Origin: Neofusicoccum parvum
Lineage: Eukaryota > Ascomycota > Dothideomycetes > Botryosphaeriales > Botryosphaeriaceae
Direction of reading: 5' to 3'
Assembly (NCBI GenBank): GCA_020912385.1
Contig: CP087215.1
Coordinates: 62,001 to 126,000 of the forward strand
DNA: 64,000 bases
Below are positions 23,110 through 34,122 of the stretch, one piece after another. Below the pieces are notes generated by a model. The model made no database searches, had not been told where the DNA came from, and saw only the letters and a list, made by a program, of their open reading frames with translations. Both the position numbers and the translations under genes were made by a program. The first letter of the stretch is position 1; each line of letters opens with the position of its first letter.

Positions 23110-24393
23110 CTAGCATTGGAAGCTAATATGGGGGAGGATCTGGGCTCTGCACTGGCTGTCTCCTGTTGGGTGGCTGCCGCGGCAGTCTGCATACTGGGGA
23201 GAGCTGTCTGGTGGGCAGTTCCTTATGTTGTGTCCTTCGTTGCAGTTTCCGCATCTTTCCTTTTCCCTACAGTTACTAGCGAGGTGTCTAAATCCCTGGC
23301 ATCTATAACACCTCTTTCTTTCCATGCGGTAGAATTCAACACGGTTGACGATCTCCTGTCCAAAGAGAAGCCTATTCTGAACTGTATTTTAGGCTGCTTC
23401 TTCAGTGTTGAACCAGATTCCTAGGGACGCGTATTGGCCGAAGGGGTTATCTTTCTTCTTCATCCAAGCTATATCCTTAATTTACGTGTCTGTCTCCAGG
23501 AGCTTGTTTTCAAGAGTGATCTTTTGGATTGCGTTTTCCTTCTCTTCTATCTGGACTTCCCCTGTTGGCGTGCGGTGGGCTACCACTTTAAATCTTGGGC
23601 AATTGATTTTCGTATCTTTTCCTAGCACCGTGGTCTATTCTTGATTCTGAATTACAAGCTGTTTGGCTTCCTTACTTTTAAAGCGGATGAGGTATCCTCG
23701 CTTCGTTGCCTTTGCTCCTAGAATCTCTGTTTGTTTGGTTTGTTCTTGGCTCTTGAGAGCCCGTGATATGAGGTTTACTGCTGTTGGGGTGGGTAGGTTC
23801 CGGGTGAAACCGTTGGCTGGTGTCTGATCAGGGCCTGGTGGTGGAACGTCGATGAGTATCGTCGTAGGGTTGTTTCCGGATTGCCTGTTATAGGTTGGGG
23901 GCGTTTGGAGTGCTCCGCGGGCTGCAACTGTTGCCCAGCTTTGGCTTTGAGGGGGACTGGTAGCTGCTGGTTGGAGCTTGTTCTCAAGTTTCTTGACTTG
24001 GTCTATTAAGTGATTTACAAGCTTGGCTAGTTCCTGGTGTTCCTTCTTAGTCTCCTCCCTTTCCTTGAGGAGAAGATTGATGGTCTGTTGCTGCTGGGCT
24101 ACTAGCTGGACTAGTGCTCCGGTGTTTTGGTTTGTCTCTGTTGGAAGGGTTGCTTGCATGGATTGTAGCGTTAGGCTACTGGGAAGGTTGTCTTGCATGG
24201 GAATCACGTGGATTTCATCCTCTACGTCTTAGTTGATTCTCTGGCTGGTATTGCGTCTTTTTTCTCCAACCGACTGCTTTGGGGCGGCTGATTTAGATCG
24301 AGTGTTGGCTGGGCTAGTAGCCGGAGCTGTTGTTGATTTACACCGGCCACGTGTGAGTGGTGGTCTAGTGTTGGGGTCCGTGGGTTCAGTCAT
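23110..24393 (-). pseudogene. LINE-1 ORF1 remnant with zinc knuckles
   Basis: It begins at the ATG at 24393. A basic, proline/threonine-rich N-terminus is interrupted by a stop at about 24230. A coiled-coil-like segment (LLLKEREETKKEHQELAKLV) follows, then an RNA-binding-like region and two CCHC zinc knuckles near the end (CYRCQGFRHLASNC and CGNCNEGHNIRNC). This is the usual gag-like ORF1 of Tad-type LINEs, which packages the element RNA. It overlaps or abuts ORF2 near 23105. Confidence 0.88.
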
Positions 24394-24615
24394 GTTGCCA
24401 AGCCTGCGCTTTGACCACTTGAGGAAGGAATTTGCGTCTGGTGAGTGTGGATGGCGCTGTACGATAGCCTAGCCTAGCGGCCGTGCTTTGGCGGTGCAGG
24501 CTTTGCTGCTAAGTTGAAGTGGTGTGGCCGCTGTGCGCTTTCTTTTGGTAGTGGTTTGGTCACGGGCCGAGCCTTGGTTAGTAAGATCCCTTTCTGCCGT
24601 AGAAAGGTTCCGCTC

Positions 24616-24630
24616 GAAATGCGATTTTGA
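24616..24630. repeat. Target-site duplication of LINE-1, right copy
   Basis: Exact 15-base match to 19061-19075. It marks the 5' end of the minus-strand element. Confidence 0.92.
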
Positions 24631-25338
24631 TTGATAATTTCTGGTGTGGCCTTCACACGTGTCCCACAGGTGTCAATATGATACGCGAAGAAAGGGTGAA
24701 GATGCTCAGTCTTTTGAAATTAATTGTTAACCACATTGGCCCGCAATCACGTGTTTTTACCTCCTTGTTCCACACGCGTTTTACTACTTGCCTAGTTACT
24801 ACACCATACACCTACCCCAGCACAAGTCATTTGCCCCAGTTATGCGTATTTCCGTAAATCCGATTATTACACGTATATAGCAGGCCTCAGTAGCAACAAT
24901 GAGAAAACCAGCGGTGTATTCTTTCTCGCGCCGTTCGACATTAATTGTTTCGCCACCCCACAAATTATGGTTGTAGTCAAACAGAGAATATTTCAAGGTG
25001 CCTGAGAAACATGTGACGGAGGTTAGCAGCATTTACCCCTTCCAGATTAGGCTTTAATGTGTGTCCTGCGCTGTCTAACTATTTTTTTCAATCAACCAGT
25101 GCAACCTTTTTAGATTCTCTCACAAATTAGCTCCCAATGAGGACGCACTGCCTTTTGATTTTTTCCCTTTCTCCAAACGAATTCAATACATCCACTTAGA
25201 TTCATAAACAAAAACAAAAGTAAATGTCCATCATACAACAAGTCAACAAACCACGTCACATAATACGTCCACACGCGCTCAACCCATGGGGATGATATTT
25301 CAAAGAGAGCTCCCTTAGCCAAGTAACAGCAGACCGCC
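24631..25338. other. AT-rich spacer after LINE-1
   Basis: About 700 bases, clearly more AT-rich than the cluster genes, between the LINE target site and the stop codon of the epoxide hydrolase. Before LINE insertion this was joined to the PKS 3' flank. I see no gene. Confidence 0.55.
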
Positions 25339-26593
25339 CTATGCCTTCCAGTTCGACTTCAAAAAAGTAATGACATCAGTAGAAAGCTCCTCGGAGCGTT
25401 CGTACGCTGCGAAGTGGCCGCCCTTGGGATGCTCCGCCCAGAAAGCAATGTTGTTCTCTTTCTCCGCCCAAGACCGCGGCACCATGACCAGCTCCTTAGC
25501 AAACGCACTGACGCCTGTCGGAGCAGCCACGAAGTTCCCCTGCAGCTGCTCTGGAGGGATCTGAAGCTCTGGCGGCATGTTCTCCCTGTACATTTGGAGC
25601 GCGGCGGTCGGGCCTGGGAAGTAGTGCAACAGCGTCCACGTGATGATCTCGGTGGGCGTCCACGCGTAGGAGTCGGACCACGCCAGCAGCTTGTCGGCCA
25701 TCCAGGCCAGAGCTCCGACCGGGGAGTCGTGCATGGCGAAGCCGAGGGTGCGAGGCCTGCTGCTGTGCATCTGCTGGTAGGCGGACTGCGTGTCCTTGAA
25801 CCACTGGGCTCGAGCGAACGACGCCAGCTCAAACTCGCTGTACGCCGGTTGTTCGGTAAGCTCGGGTGGCTGCATGATCAGCTGGAGAAGTAATTAGCGT
25901 CCAAGATCACAAATTTGAGGGGTGGGGTTCTACCATGTTCATGTGGATGGCCTTGACGCTGTCTGGGTATCGCAGAGCCATCGACCGCGCGATGATTGAG
26001 CCCCAGTCTCCTCCTTGAACAGCATACTTCTGGTACCCCAGCTTTGTCATGAGCTTGTGCATGACGTCCGCGTGGTGGAAGAATTTGAAGCCTGCCTTGT
26101 TCGTGTAGGATGAGAAACCATACCCCGGCAGGGATGGCGCTACAACATGGAAACCCGCTGCTGTAAGGGGCGTCAATATCTTTTGCACCTCGATGAACGA
26201 GCCAGGCCATCCGTGGAGGAACAGAAGAGGTATGGCATCCTTGACGTTGGAGGTCATGTGGACGAAATGCACGTCAAAAGACCCAAACTCTCCCCCGTCG
26301 ATGTGGGTTTTGAACTGGGGCATTTGGTTGATCTTCTCTTCCTCTTGCCTCCAGTCATACTCATTGATCCAGAATTGGACAGTTTCTCGCATGAAATTCA
26401 GCGTCACGCCGTTTGCCTCTCCCCATTGACAATCTGCGAGCTGGTTCGGCAAACGCGAAGTCTCGAGCTTCGTTTTCAACAGCTTGAGTTCAGAGGCTGG
26501 GATGGAAACCTATCTACCGTGAGGGCCACATTCTGAAATTCTTCCAATAATTTTAGCAAGTACCTTGAACGGGGTGATGTCCAATGCAGACAT
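25339..26593 (-). CDS. Epoxide hydrolase with EHN domain (probable cluster gene)
   Basis: Three exons, 26593-26564, 26509-25934 and 25881-25339, with GT-AG introns of 54 and 52 nt, give 382 residues. The first exon codes only ten residues. Residues 1-105 match the epoxide hydrolase N-terminal (EHN) domain. The alpha/beta-hydrolase core then shows the oxyanion motif HGWPG (109-113), nucleophile Asp178 in GGDWGS and catalytic His358 in GGHFAAYE. The family opens epoxides to diols through an Asp-ester intermediate; fungal and insect juvenile-hormone-type enzymes are relatives. No signal peptide is visible, so it is probably cytosolic. A TATAAAA box lies at 26705-26699, about 106 bases before the ATG. 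It is convergent with the PKS across the inserted LINE. An epoxide made by one of the P450s is the obvious substrate (inference). Confidence 0.95.
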
Positions 26594-29021
26594 GTTGGCG
26601 GAAGAGAGTATGACTGAGTGTAGGCAAAGAAGAACGCAAATTCAATGCAACGACGTTCCAAGATTCCAAACGATGAGCATTCCATAGAAGATTCGCGGTT
26701 TTATATCCTTATCTAAATGTGTAACCGATAAACAGAACCATTTGCCTTCTTTGGAAACCCGCCGGAGCTTCCGTTTTAGGAAAGTATCCGCACTAGTCAG
26801 CAAATCGGGCGGCGTTCACAGGCCCATCGTCAGACGACATCACTGATGGCTCCATATTGGACAAATTGCTTTTCCTAAGATAGAACCTCACCGCGGCCGG
26901 CAAACGGGTGAATAGAAAAAATAGTTTAGCGTGGTAGCCGCAGCCTTTCGCCAGGTAAGTACAGTGAAACCGGTGCACGCTGATTAAGCAAAGAACAGTG
27001 TATGTTCTTGGCAATTCTACTCATCCTGGTATTACGGCCCCCAACTACAGGGCACTGTACTATACTACGCTATAAAGAGAGTATTTAGGAACGGAGTGAA
27101 TTCCGCATGCGAAAGCGTTCGTAAACCACCATATATTGGTTTCTTCTACTGGATATATTTGAAAGTGTGGATACTGTAGCATCTACGCCTCCTCTAATTC
27201 CTACTTCAATCACCCAGCCCTTTGTAGCTGGTCCTGGTGGACGACCGTGCCGTTGTTAAGGGTGACATTGCCATCGGAGTAGGTATTGACCACTTGATAG
27301 GTTTGCTGGGTTCCAATCATGATTACTATCGAGCCGATCTCAAACTTCTGAATGTTTTAGTTCGGTCAAGCACGCTAGTGGAGGACTTTCATACCATTTT
27401 TGCAAGGCCGAGTTGCTGTGGAAATTTGAGACCCAGAGGAAGGCGTTGCGAGGATGCTAAAGGCAGAGAGCTTTCCGGGAATGAGCGACTCCTCCCCCAA
27501 AATTTACGACGAATGAGCATTACCTGCGGTTTGGTTTCTTGTGGCACTTCGGTAGATAGCTGTACCTCAGAGTCTATGAGCGCAAGTCTCACTATCCTTA
27601 TATATGCCCCAGAGCAGGGGGCAAGCAGAAACAAGAAGGTCGCAGGTGTGGGTGACGTGCTGCTGGCGGGCATGATTAGCAACGATGGTCATCCAGTCAA
27701 GAATGTCCAATTCGACAGGCTGTCTGCCTCAGTGGTGCTTGGCGCTTATACAAGGCTGAGAGACGAAGGTCGTGTTTCTCTTTCGTTGGACAATCTGCGG
27801 CCAGTTTGATATGCGTCCCCTTTGTATGGAATCGCAGCCTGACACGTCTACAAGAGGGAGTGGTTTCTCGGCTGGGCTCACATGCAACGTGAGTGGGGTG
27901 ATCACAGATGATTGGGCCTGACTGTGCAAGGCTGGTGTTCTTTTGGCTGCGGTATTGTGTCTCCCGATAATAGCAGCCATTAAGAAGCTGGGGAATTTCT
28001 CTGATGGTATCTCGCAAGCGAAAGAAGCGGGAATCCTTTTCAATTCGGCCTCATGCCTGCATGATTGCCTGGTGGAGTCCCAGCCTTGCGTAGGCAGACA
28101 CGCTGGACAAGTGACACATGCAAGCATGAAGATGGCGATATGCTTACACTCTAAAGTCAGCCCATTAATCCGTATCCGCATCAGTCTACTGGTTGTGTGT
28201 CAGCGAGCCCAGCGGATGACAACAGTTACAGAAGATAAGCCGCGCTCTCAAGGTAGACTTGCACTTCAGCCTCGCATCATTTACGCGCGTATTCTTGATA
28301 GATCGCTTCCGTGGAGTCTCATCAGCTTGCCCTAATGATATTAGAGCTATCCCACTCCATCGCTCACACTTGCCAGGGCTGGCGGAAATGGTGAGACTCT
28401 TTTCCAGCAAGTCCTTGCATTGTCTAAGCGAGGTCTTTCGTGAAGCAAGAATAGCGCACAGTGAGGAGAGTAAGACTAGACTGAAGATCTATACTATAGA
28501 GAAGTAGTAAGTCTGGAACATTGTTGACCAAGGGATTTGTTCCTACTAAGACGCCCATTGCAGTTTTTAGGAACCGTCTTAGACTCCAGTTTAAAACCGA
28601 TGTAACTTCTCACGATAACTATGGCCTATGTATCTTCGAAGCTACTTTACTTTACTTTTTTCTGTTTGTTAAATATGTTTGAGGTAGAAATTTGGTGTTT
28701 GAAGTTCATGATTACACCAAGCTTTATATTCATTTGTGAAAAACTACAAATGGTAGAAGGGCATTGTGAACCTCTACTTAGTGGGAGGACAACGTCAAAC
28801 ACGGCGTCTAGCAATTGCGTGGAAGAACGAAAGCCATAAAGACGTGAACCCGTCGCGTCGGCGAGGTCTAAAAAAATGACCTAGAGACAGGTGCACCAAT
28901 GGACGCACAGCAAGCCTTCGGCGTTGGGGCCAGCCACGCACGACACGCTCAGCCCAGCTGCAGCAGCAACGCCCAACGTTCAAACTCCACCTCTTCAATC
29001 ATCTCCCCCACACGCCCACAT
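26594..29021. other. Intergenic stretch, 2.4 kb
   Basis: It holds the epoxide hydrolase promoter at its left end. A 190-codon plus-strand open frame (27237-27809) begins at GTG rather than ATG and shows no motif I recognise, so I do not call it a gene. The remainder is low-complexity and AT-rich and shows no coding signal I can defend. Confidence 0.45.
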
Positions 29022-29035
29022 TCCATTAATACATA
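29022..29035. repeat. Target-site duplication of LINE-2, left copy
   Basis: The 14 bases TCCATTAATACATA are repeated exactly at 34109-34122, bracketing the second LINE. Confidence 0.9.
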
Positions 29036-29253
29036 GATAGATAGATAAATTCATTTCTTCCCGATATAGCTCCCTTGCGGGTCCATGCGGGGCTGGCTAT
29101 CTGCAATTATTTTACATGAGGGGGAAAACCTTGTTCACCAGGCAAAAACCCCTCCTCTCTACTCAGGTATGTCTTCCTCTCCTTATTCCGTTTTTCCTGT
29201 TTACCAGTAGTAGCTGCTGTGGCAGCCCTTCATTCAATCGCTAGTGTACCCTT

Positions 29254-32200
29254 TCAGTCTTCGTCCCGGTCCTCCTGGTAGTCCTCCTGGTGCTCCTCCT
29301 GGTGATCCTCCTGGTGGTCCTCCTGGAGCATTTCCCTGGCTAGGCTGAACTGGTTTAGAAGCCCCGTGCGCAGGAACCATATTGTCGCTGCCTTAATCCC
29401 CTTCTTTGTGGAGAGGAGGGAGTGGTAGTCTGTAGTTCCCGCCTCTTGCAGCATCTGTGCCCTTCCCTGCTGGAAGTAGTGGCAGAAGAGAAGGATGTGC
29501 TTTGGGGTCTGTCTCTGCCACCCACACGGGCAGGCTGGGCTGGGGTGTCCTGGTACCTTGCGTCTGAAGAGGAAGTCCTCTAGTCTAATATTCTCTGTAC
29601 GTAGTAGGTTGGCGATTGTGCTAAGTGGTTTAGATAGCTCCTTGTGCAGGTCTCTAAGCCTTGGGGTCCAATTCGTGTTCAGGGCTACTGGCTTGTTTCT
29701 TCTTTCTTGATTGATATGCGTGGTCCATTGCTCCCTCCATATTTCCTTAAGCGCCATGTGGATTCTGGCTTTCTCAGGGAGCTTCTTGGTGTTGGGTTTG
29801 CTGCTTTCTATAAGTGAGTTGATTCTCTTGCGAAGTCGTACTCTCCTAGCTGGGCCAGCTGCGCCCTTAGCCTTTAGCACCGCTTTGGCTATGTCCTTGA
29901 TGTCCTAGCATGTCCTCTCTGTTACTTTAGCTACCGGATTCTCCTTGGCGCGGAGTGCCTGGGTGAGGGCAAGTTCATCCAGATGTAGTGGGAGAGGGGG
30001 AATTCCTGTTTCATGTTCTAGGACTTTAGTGTTGGTGGATTTATACGCTCCAGAGATGTTGCGGAGGCACGTGTTCTGGATCTTTTCTAGTGGTTTGCTT
30101 GCCGTTTTACGCCATCCTGGGGTTCCCTCTGGGGTATGCCACGCCCCACAGCCGTAGGTGAGGACTGGCCTGACTACTGCTGTGTAGATATGTCGAGCTT
30201 TCGCGAAAGAGGCCCCCTAGGTGGATGCTGTAAGCCTGGATAGAGAGGTGTACTGTTTAGCAGCCTTTGTAGCAGTTTCCTTTATATGGGGTCCCTATCG
30301 CAGTTTGCTATCTACGTGAATTCCTAGGATCTTTACTGTTGGTTCCGGCTTTCCTCTAAATCCTGGGATGCGGATTTTTGCATTCATATTGAATTTCTTT
30401 GGCCTTCTTGTGAAGTGAATAAGGTGGTACTTGTCGGGTGTAAATGTTGATCCGTGGGTTGCCGCCTATTATATGCATGTTTTATTCGCTTCCTCTAGCG
30501 TTCTGCAGTTTTGCTCTGTGGATCTACTAAATATAAGGATGTTGGTGTCATCAACGAATCCTAGGGGAAATGTGCTGCCCCTGCGTAGCTTGGTAAGAAG
30601 GTTGGAGGCGAAGAAGAGGTAGAGAATTGGAGATAATAAGGATCCTTATAGGATACCATTTGAGGTTTCAATTGGCGGGCTGGTAAAGTCTCTAAAGGAT
30701 AATTGTGTGGTGCGGTTCTGTAGAAAGGAGCGGGTGAATCTCTCTATCTAGACTGGTAGCCTTGCCATTCTAATATTGTGGAGGAGCCTCTTGTGGGAGA
30801 CCCGGTCGTATGCCCCCGTTATGTCTAGGCTAAGTACTGATGCCACCAGTCCTTGGTCCTGTGCCCAGACTGTATGGATTTGTTCCGTTAGGAGGTTAAG
30901 TGCTACTACAGCAGATCTATTTCTCCTTGCACCCATTTGTAGGTCAGGGAGTAGGCTATGCATCTCAGTTGCCTGGGAGATCCTATCCGCTACGATTTTC
31001 TCAAGTAGTTTGCCAAGCGTGTTGAGTAGGGCAATTGGTCTAAATGCCTTGGCTTTGGTGTAGTCTTCTCTTTGTGGCTTTTTTAGGACAATAGTGGTTG
31101 AGCACTTGAACTGTCTAGGGTGGTAGGAGAGTGTAAGGCATCCCTGGAAGACGTTGGCGAGGGGCTTTGCTAGTGTATGCGCACACTGTTTTAGGAATCT
31201 GTTAATTATCTTGTCTGGGCCTGGCGCCTTATTGGGGGGAAGCCGCTTGATGGCCTTAAGGATTTGTTCCTGGGTAAGATCCTGGGCTATTTCTACCGGT
31301 TCCGGATAGATGGTTCTATTAATGTCGGAGAGATCGGCGGCTTTAGGAGGGGGGAAGAACTGGTTTGCGAGGATTTCTGCCTTAGAGGGGTTGTCATAGC
31401 GTAGGACTTGGTCTATCCCTTGTAGAGGTGGGAATTACGGCGAGGCCGGTGGTTCTAGTGCTTTAGTTCTTGCCCACTTCGCTAGTTTCCAGATTGCTGA
31501 GGGGTCGGCGGTAATTTCTACTACTGTTCTTTGCTATGCTTTTATTCTGTCTCTTCTAATTTGTCTTTTCTTTCTGTTGACGGTAGTTTAATACGCAATC
31601 CAATCTTCCTTCTTTCCTGTATTGGTCCATTTTCTTCTAGCTGCTCTAGCCTGGTGGACTAGCTCTGAGCACTCTTTTGTCCACTAGGTAGATGCCTAGG
31701 GTGAGGGTTTTGCAGCTGGGATGGTTTCCTGGATGGTGTCCTAAATGGCCTTCTAGATCTGCTCGACGGCGGCGTCTAGCTCTATCTTAGTGCTTGGTTA
31801 GCTTGTTCTGATGCTCCTAAGCTTTATCTAGAGTGTTATATTTACCTTCTTCCAGTCCGCTTTTTTCCATTGAGGTCTTGGAGTTTGGGGGAGTGTAGGT
31901 GTTGGGGTGACGTCGAGTATTGTGAGAATAGGTAGGTGGTTAGATGATGACTCTAGCTCATAGCTAACTCCATAGTTTATAATTCTTTCCTCTATCCACT
32001 GGGAAGTAAAGATGAGATCTAGAGTGCTTTTACTATTACCTCTTCTTCTGGTGATAGTGCCTCTTGGGAGGGCTAGGTTTAGGTTTGCTGCAGTTGCAGT
32101 TTCGATTAGGTGATTCGTAAGAGTATGGTGTGTAGGGGAGGTAATACCTCCCTAGAGGGGGTGATGGAGATTGAAGTCTCTGAGAAGGATATGTTGCCCC

Positions 32201-32640
32201 TGTATAGTAAGGGCTCTCGGGAGAATAGATAGGTTTCCTAGTTCCGTACTTGTGTGGGTAGAGGGTGGGTTGTAGTAGTTATGGATGTGGATAACGTTGG
32301 TTGCAGTGGTGAGGGAGAGGGTGATGAGGTCTAGAGAGTAGATTATTGTCTGCTAAGATTCTACGGCAATGGCCTTGCTTACGAAGAAGCAGGTCCTTGC
32401 TATTCCTTCCTAGGGGAAGATTGTGTGGTAGGCCGGGTGTTTTACTGTTGTTTTTGTCCTTGGATTCCTCTATGGCTCCTGGATTGCGAGGATGTAGTGG
32501 GCTGTTGGACTGATATCCTGAAAGAGTGGGAGCATTACCCCCTTTACACTTTTATTTACGTTGTACTGTAAAATCGAGAGGTAGCTTGTGTTTATTATTA
32601 GTTTCCTTCCATCTCTGTGTCTGCCTATAGAGTGGTAGGT
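29254..32640 (-). pseudogene. LINE-2 ORF2 remnant
   Basis: Endonuclease-like sequence lies at about 32640-31800. A reverse transcriptase follows at about 31300-30450, with blocks LSLDITGAYDRVSH and FVDD and many stops between. The C-terminal block 29880-29254 is open for 208 codons and carries a Cys/His motif (CPCGWQRQTPKHILLFC), as at the end of many Tad-type ORF2 proteins. It ends in an acidic His/Gln/Glu/Asp repeat. I could not find a clear RNase H domain, unlike in LINE-1. Boundaries are approximate. Confidence 0.82.
29270..29326 (-). repeat. 12-bp tandem repeat in LINE-2 ORF2 tail
   Basis: Four and a half units of about 12 bases (plus strand CCTCCTGGTGNT) code on the minus strand for repeated DHQE/EHQE/DYQE tetrapeptides at the C-terminus of ORF2. 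Confidence 0.85.
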
Positions 32641-32689
32641 ATTTCCACCTATATATAGGGGCCTTCCTGGTTCTCGACCTCGGCTGCGT

Positions 32690-34094
32690 GTTAGGAGCTG
32701 TTAAGCCCTGGCTTTCTTCTCCTGGGTTCCTCTTCCCTTATTCTCTTCCAGGACCCTACCAGGGTCCATCCATTCTGTGTTGGCTTTTAGGCTGCTTAGG
32801 GTTGTTCCTTGTAGTTTCCTGGCGCGGCCAGTCGAGCTTGAGTTGCTCTAGCCTGGTGGGCCTTGCGCGCTAAGCATAGGTTACTCTAGGCTATATGTTT
32901 TTAGGAGTAGTTTGCACATTGCGTTTTCTCCTTTCCGTACTCTCTTGTATCGTGGCTGCCTGTACACTGACCGCACTTTTGCTCTTTCTTACAGTGGGTG
33001 GTAATGTGGCCATATGCCTGGCGCTTGAAGCATTGGGTTACTGTAAAGTTCGCACTATAGTACTCTGCTGTGTGTAGGGTAAAGTTGTAGATTAGTCCTT
33101 TAGCTATAATCTAGTTGGCTATCTCAGGGTCTATAGTACTGAGGATGATTACGGAGTGTGTTTTCCCTTCTGGGAGCTTCTTCTTCAGCCAGGCTAGCTT
33201 GCTAATGTGCAGTCCTAGATGTAAGACCAGGTTTTGCTCCTGTAGGGCCTTGGTGGCCTGGGGATCCGTGGTGTTAATTCCCTTGACAGGGACGTTGTGG
33301 ACCAGTACTGAGTATAGTTGTTGATTTGGGCGGACCTCGTTTCCGAGTCTAGTGGTCCACTCCTGGTCCTGGAGAAGGGCTGTCCTTGTTTGTATGTCCG
33401 GAACAAAGATCCTAATATCCCCACTAGGGAGCTTTCTAGCAGCGAGTACCCTTTTACAGGCTAGGCCTTTTCCTGCCTGGATCTTTTAAATGATAGCTTC
33501 GTTTGGGAGATTTGCTACTTCCTGTCTATTTGCTTCATCTGGAAGGTGGAGGGTGATTTCTGTGGTGGTGGGCGGGGTAGGAGGCTTTAGGGCTGTTTAG
33601 GCTGCGATGTGTGCCCAGCTTGGGCTAGTTGGTGTAGGCGCTGTCTGGATACGGCTGACTGTTTTCTGGACCTGCTTGACTTCCCTTAGGATATCCTTCA
33701 GGTTTGGTTCCTTGGCTGCTGCCTCCTGGCGGAGGGTAATGTGGTCCTGGAAGATTTCCTTGGCGGCGCCGAGAAAATTTTTTATCTAGCTGTTGAGGGC
33801 TGAAGGTCTACCAGCGATTATCTAGAGGGCTTATAGGATGGCGTCTGCTGTTGTGGCAGCTCTCTGGATATATTCTACGCTGATTTGGCCACGCTGCAGG
33901 CTTTTAGGTGTCTGCTGGGGGCGGGTAGAGGTGGGTACTGGGAGGGGTTGTTCAGCCCTTTCTATAGTCTCAATTCCAACCACCACGTTGCTGCAGCTGC
34001 TGGGAAGGGTGTTGCTAGGGTTTTGAGGCCTGGAAGAGCCCCTAGGGGTTTCTTCCGTAGCCGTAGCTTGAGGTCGGATTTTTGGTATGTTCAT
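32690..34094 (-). pseudogene. LINE-2 ORF1 remnant
   Basis: It begins at the ATG at 34094. The N-terminus is Pro/Thr/Ser-rich. The middle (about 33720-33210) is interrupted by stops. A decayed zinc-knuckle region lies at about 33050-32900, in which HCKKEQKCGQCTGSHDTREC is still readable while the first knuckle has lost a cysteine (CFKR). The gag-like role is inferred from position and the CCHC remnants. Confidence 0.75.
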
Positions 34095-34108
34095 GTTTTC
34101 CCCTCATC

Positions 34109-34122
34109 TCCATTAATACATA
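34109..34122. repeat. Target-site duplication of LINE-2, right copy
   Basis: Exact 14-base match to 29022-29035. It borders the 5' end of LINE-2. Confidence 0.9.

Larger units (their letters stand above)
19076..24615 (-). mobile_element. LINE-1: Tad/I-like non-LTR retrotransposon, degenerate
   Basis: A complete-looking 5.54-kb element, with a 15-bp target-site duplication on each side. In minus-strand order it has a 5' leader of about 220 bases, ORF1 (from 24393) with zinc knuckles, then ORF2 with endonuclease, reverse transcriptase (active-site YIDD, about 21042-21053) and RNase H. Its 3' end is AAATGAATT followed by three TCAAC units (19076-19090). Both frames are broken by stops. The checked ones are Q-to-stop or W-to-stop changes that fit C-to-T at CpA on one strand or the other: GLPQG read as GLP*G at 21140-21142, and LQWVPSHSG read as LQ*VPSHSG at 19844-19846. 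This is the RIP signature. No intact copy is encoded here. Confidence 0.93.
29036..34108 (-). mobile_element. LINE-2: second Tad/I-like non-LTR retrotransposon, degenerate
   Basis: A 5.07-kb element in the same orientation as LINE-1 but of a different subfamily. The left end (29036-29047) is three GATA units, which read TATC on the element strand, directly after the same 3' end AAATGAATT seen in LINE-1 (plus-strand AATTCATTT at 29048-29056). The right end lies only about 14 bases from the ORF1 ATG (34094), so the 5' leader is probably truncated. Stops are frequent in both frames. The reverse transcriptase motif expected as GIPQGSPLSP reads GIL*GSLLSP (about 30630-30655), consistent with several C-to-T changes. 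The catalytic pair is FVDD (30547-30558). Confidence 0.92.

Noticed and set aside
27237..27809. A 190-codon plus-strand frame as a gene
   Set aside because: Starts at GTG, no ATG nearby, no domain or motif recognised; it lies in an AT-rich intergenic region.
19076..34108. Starship-type giant transposon carrying the HET/NLR genes
   Set aside because: No DUF3435 tyrosine recombinase (captain) was seen anywhere in the window; the mobile elements present are LINEs.
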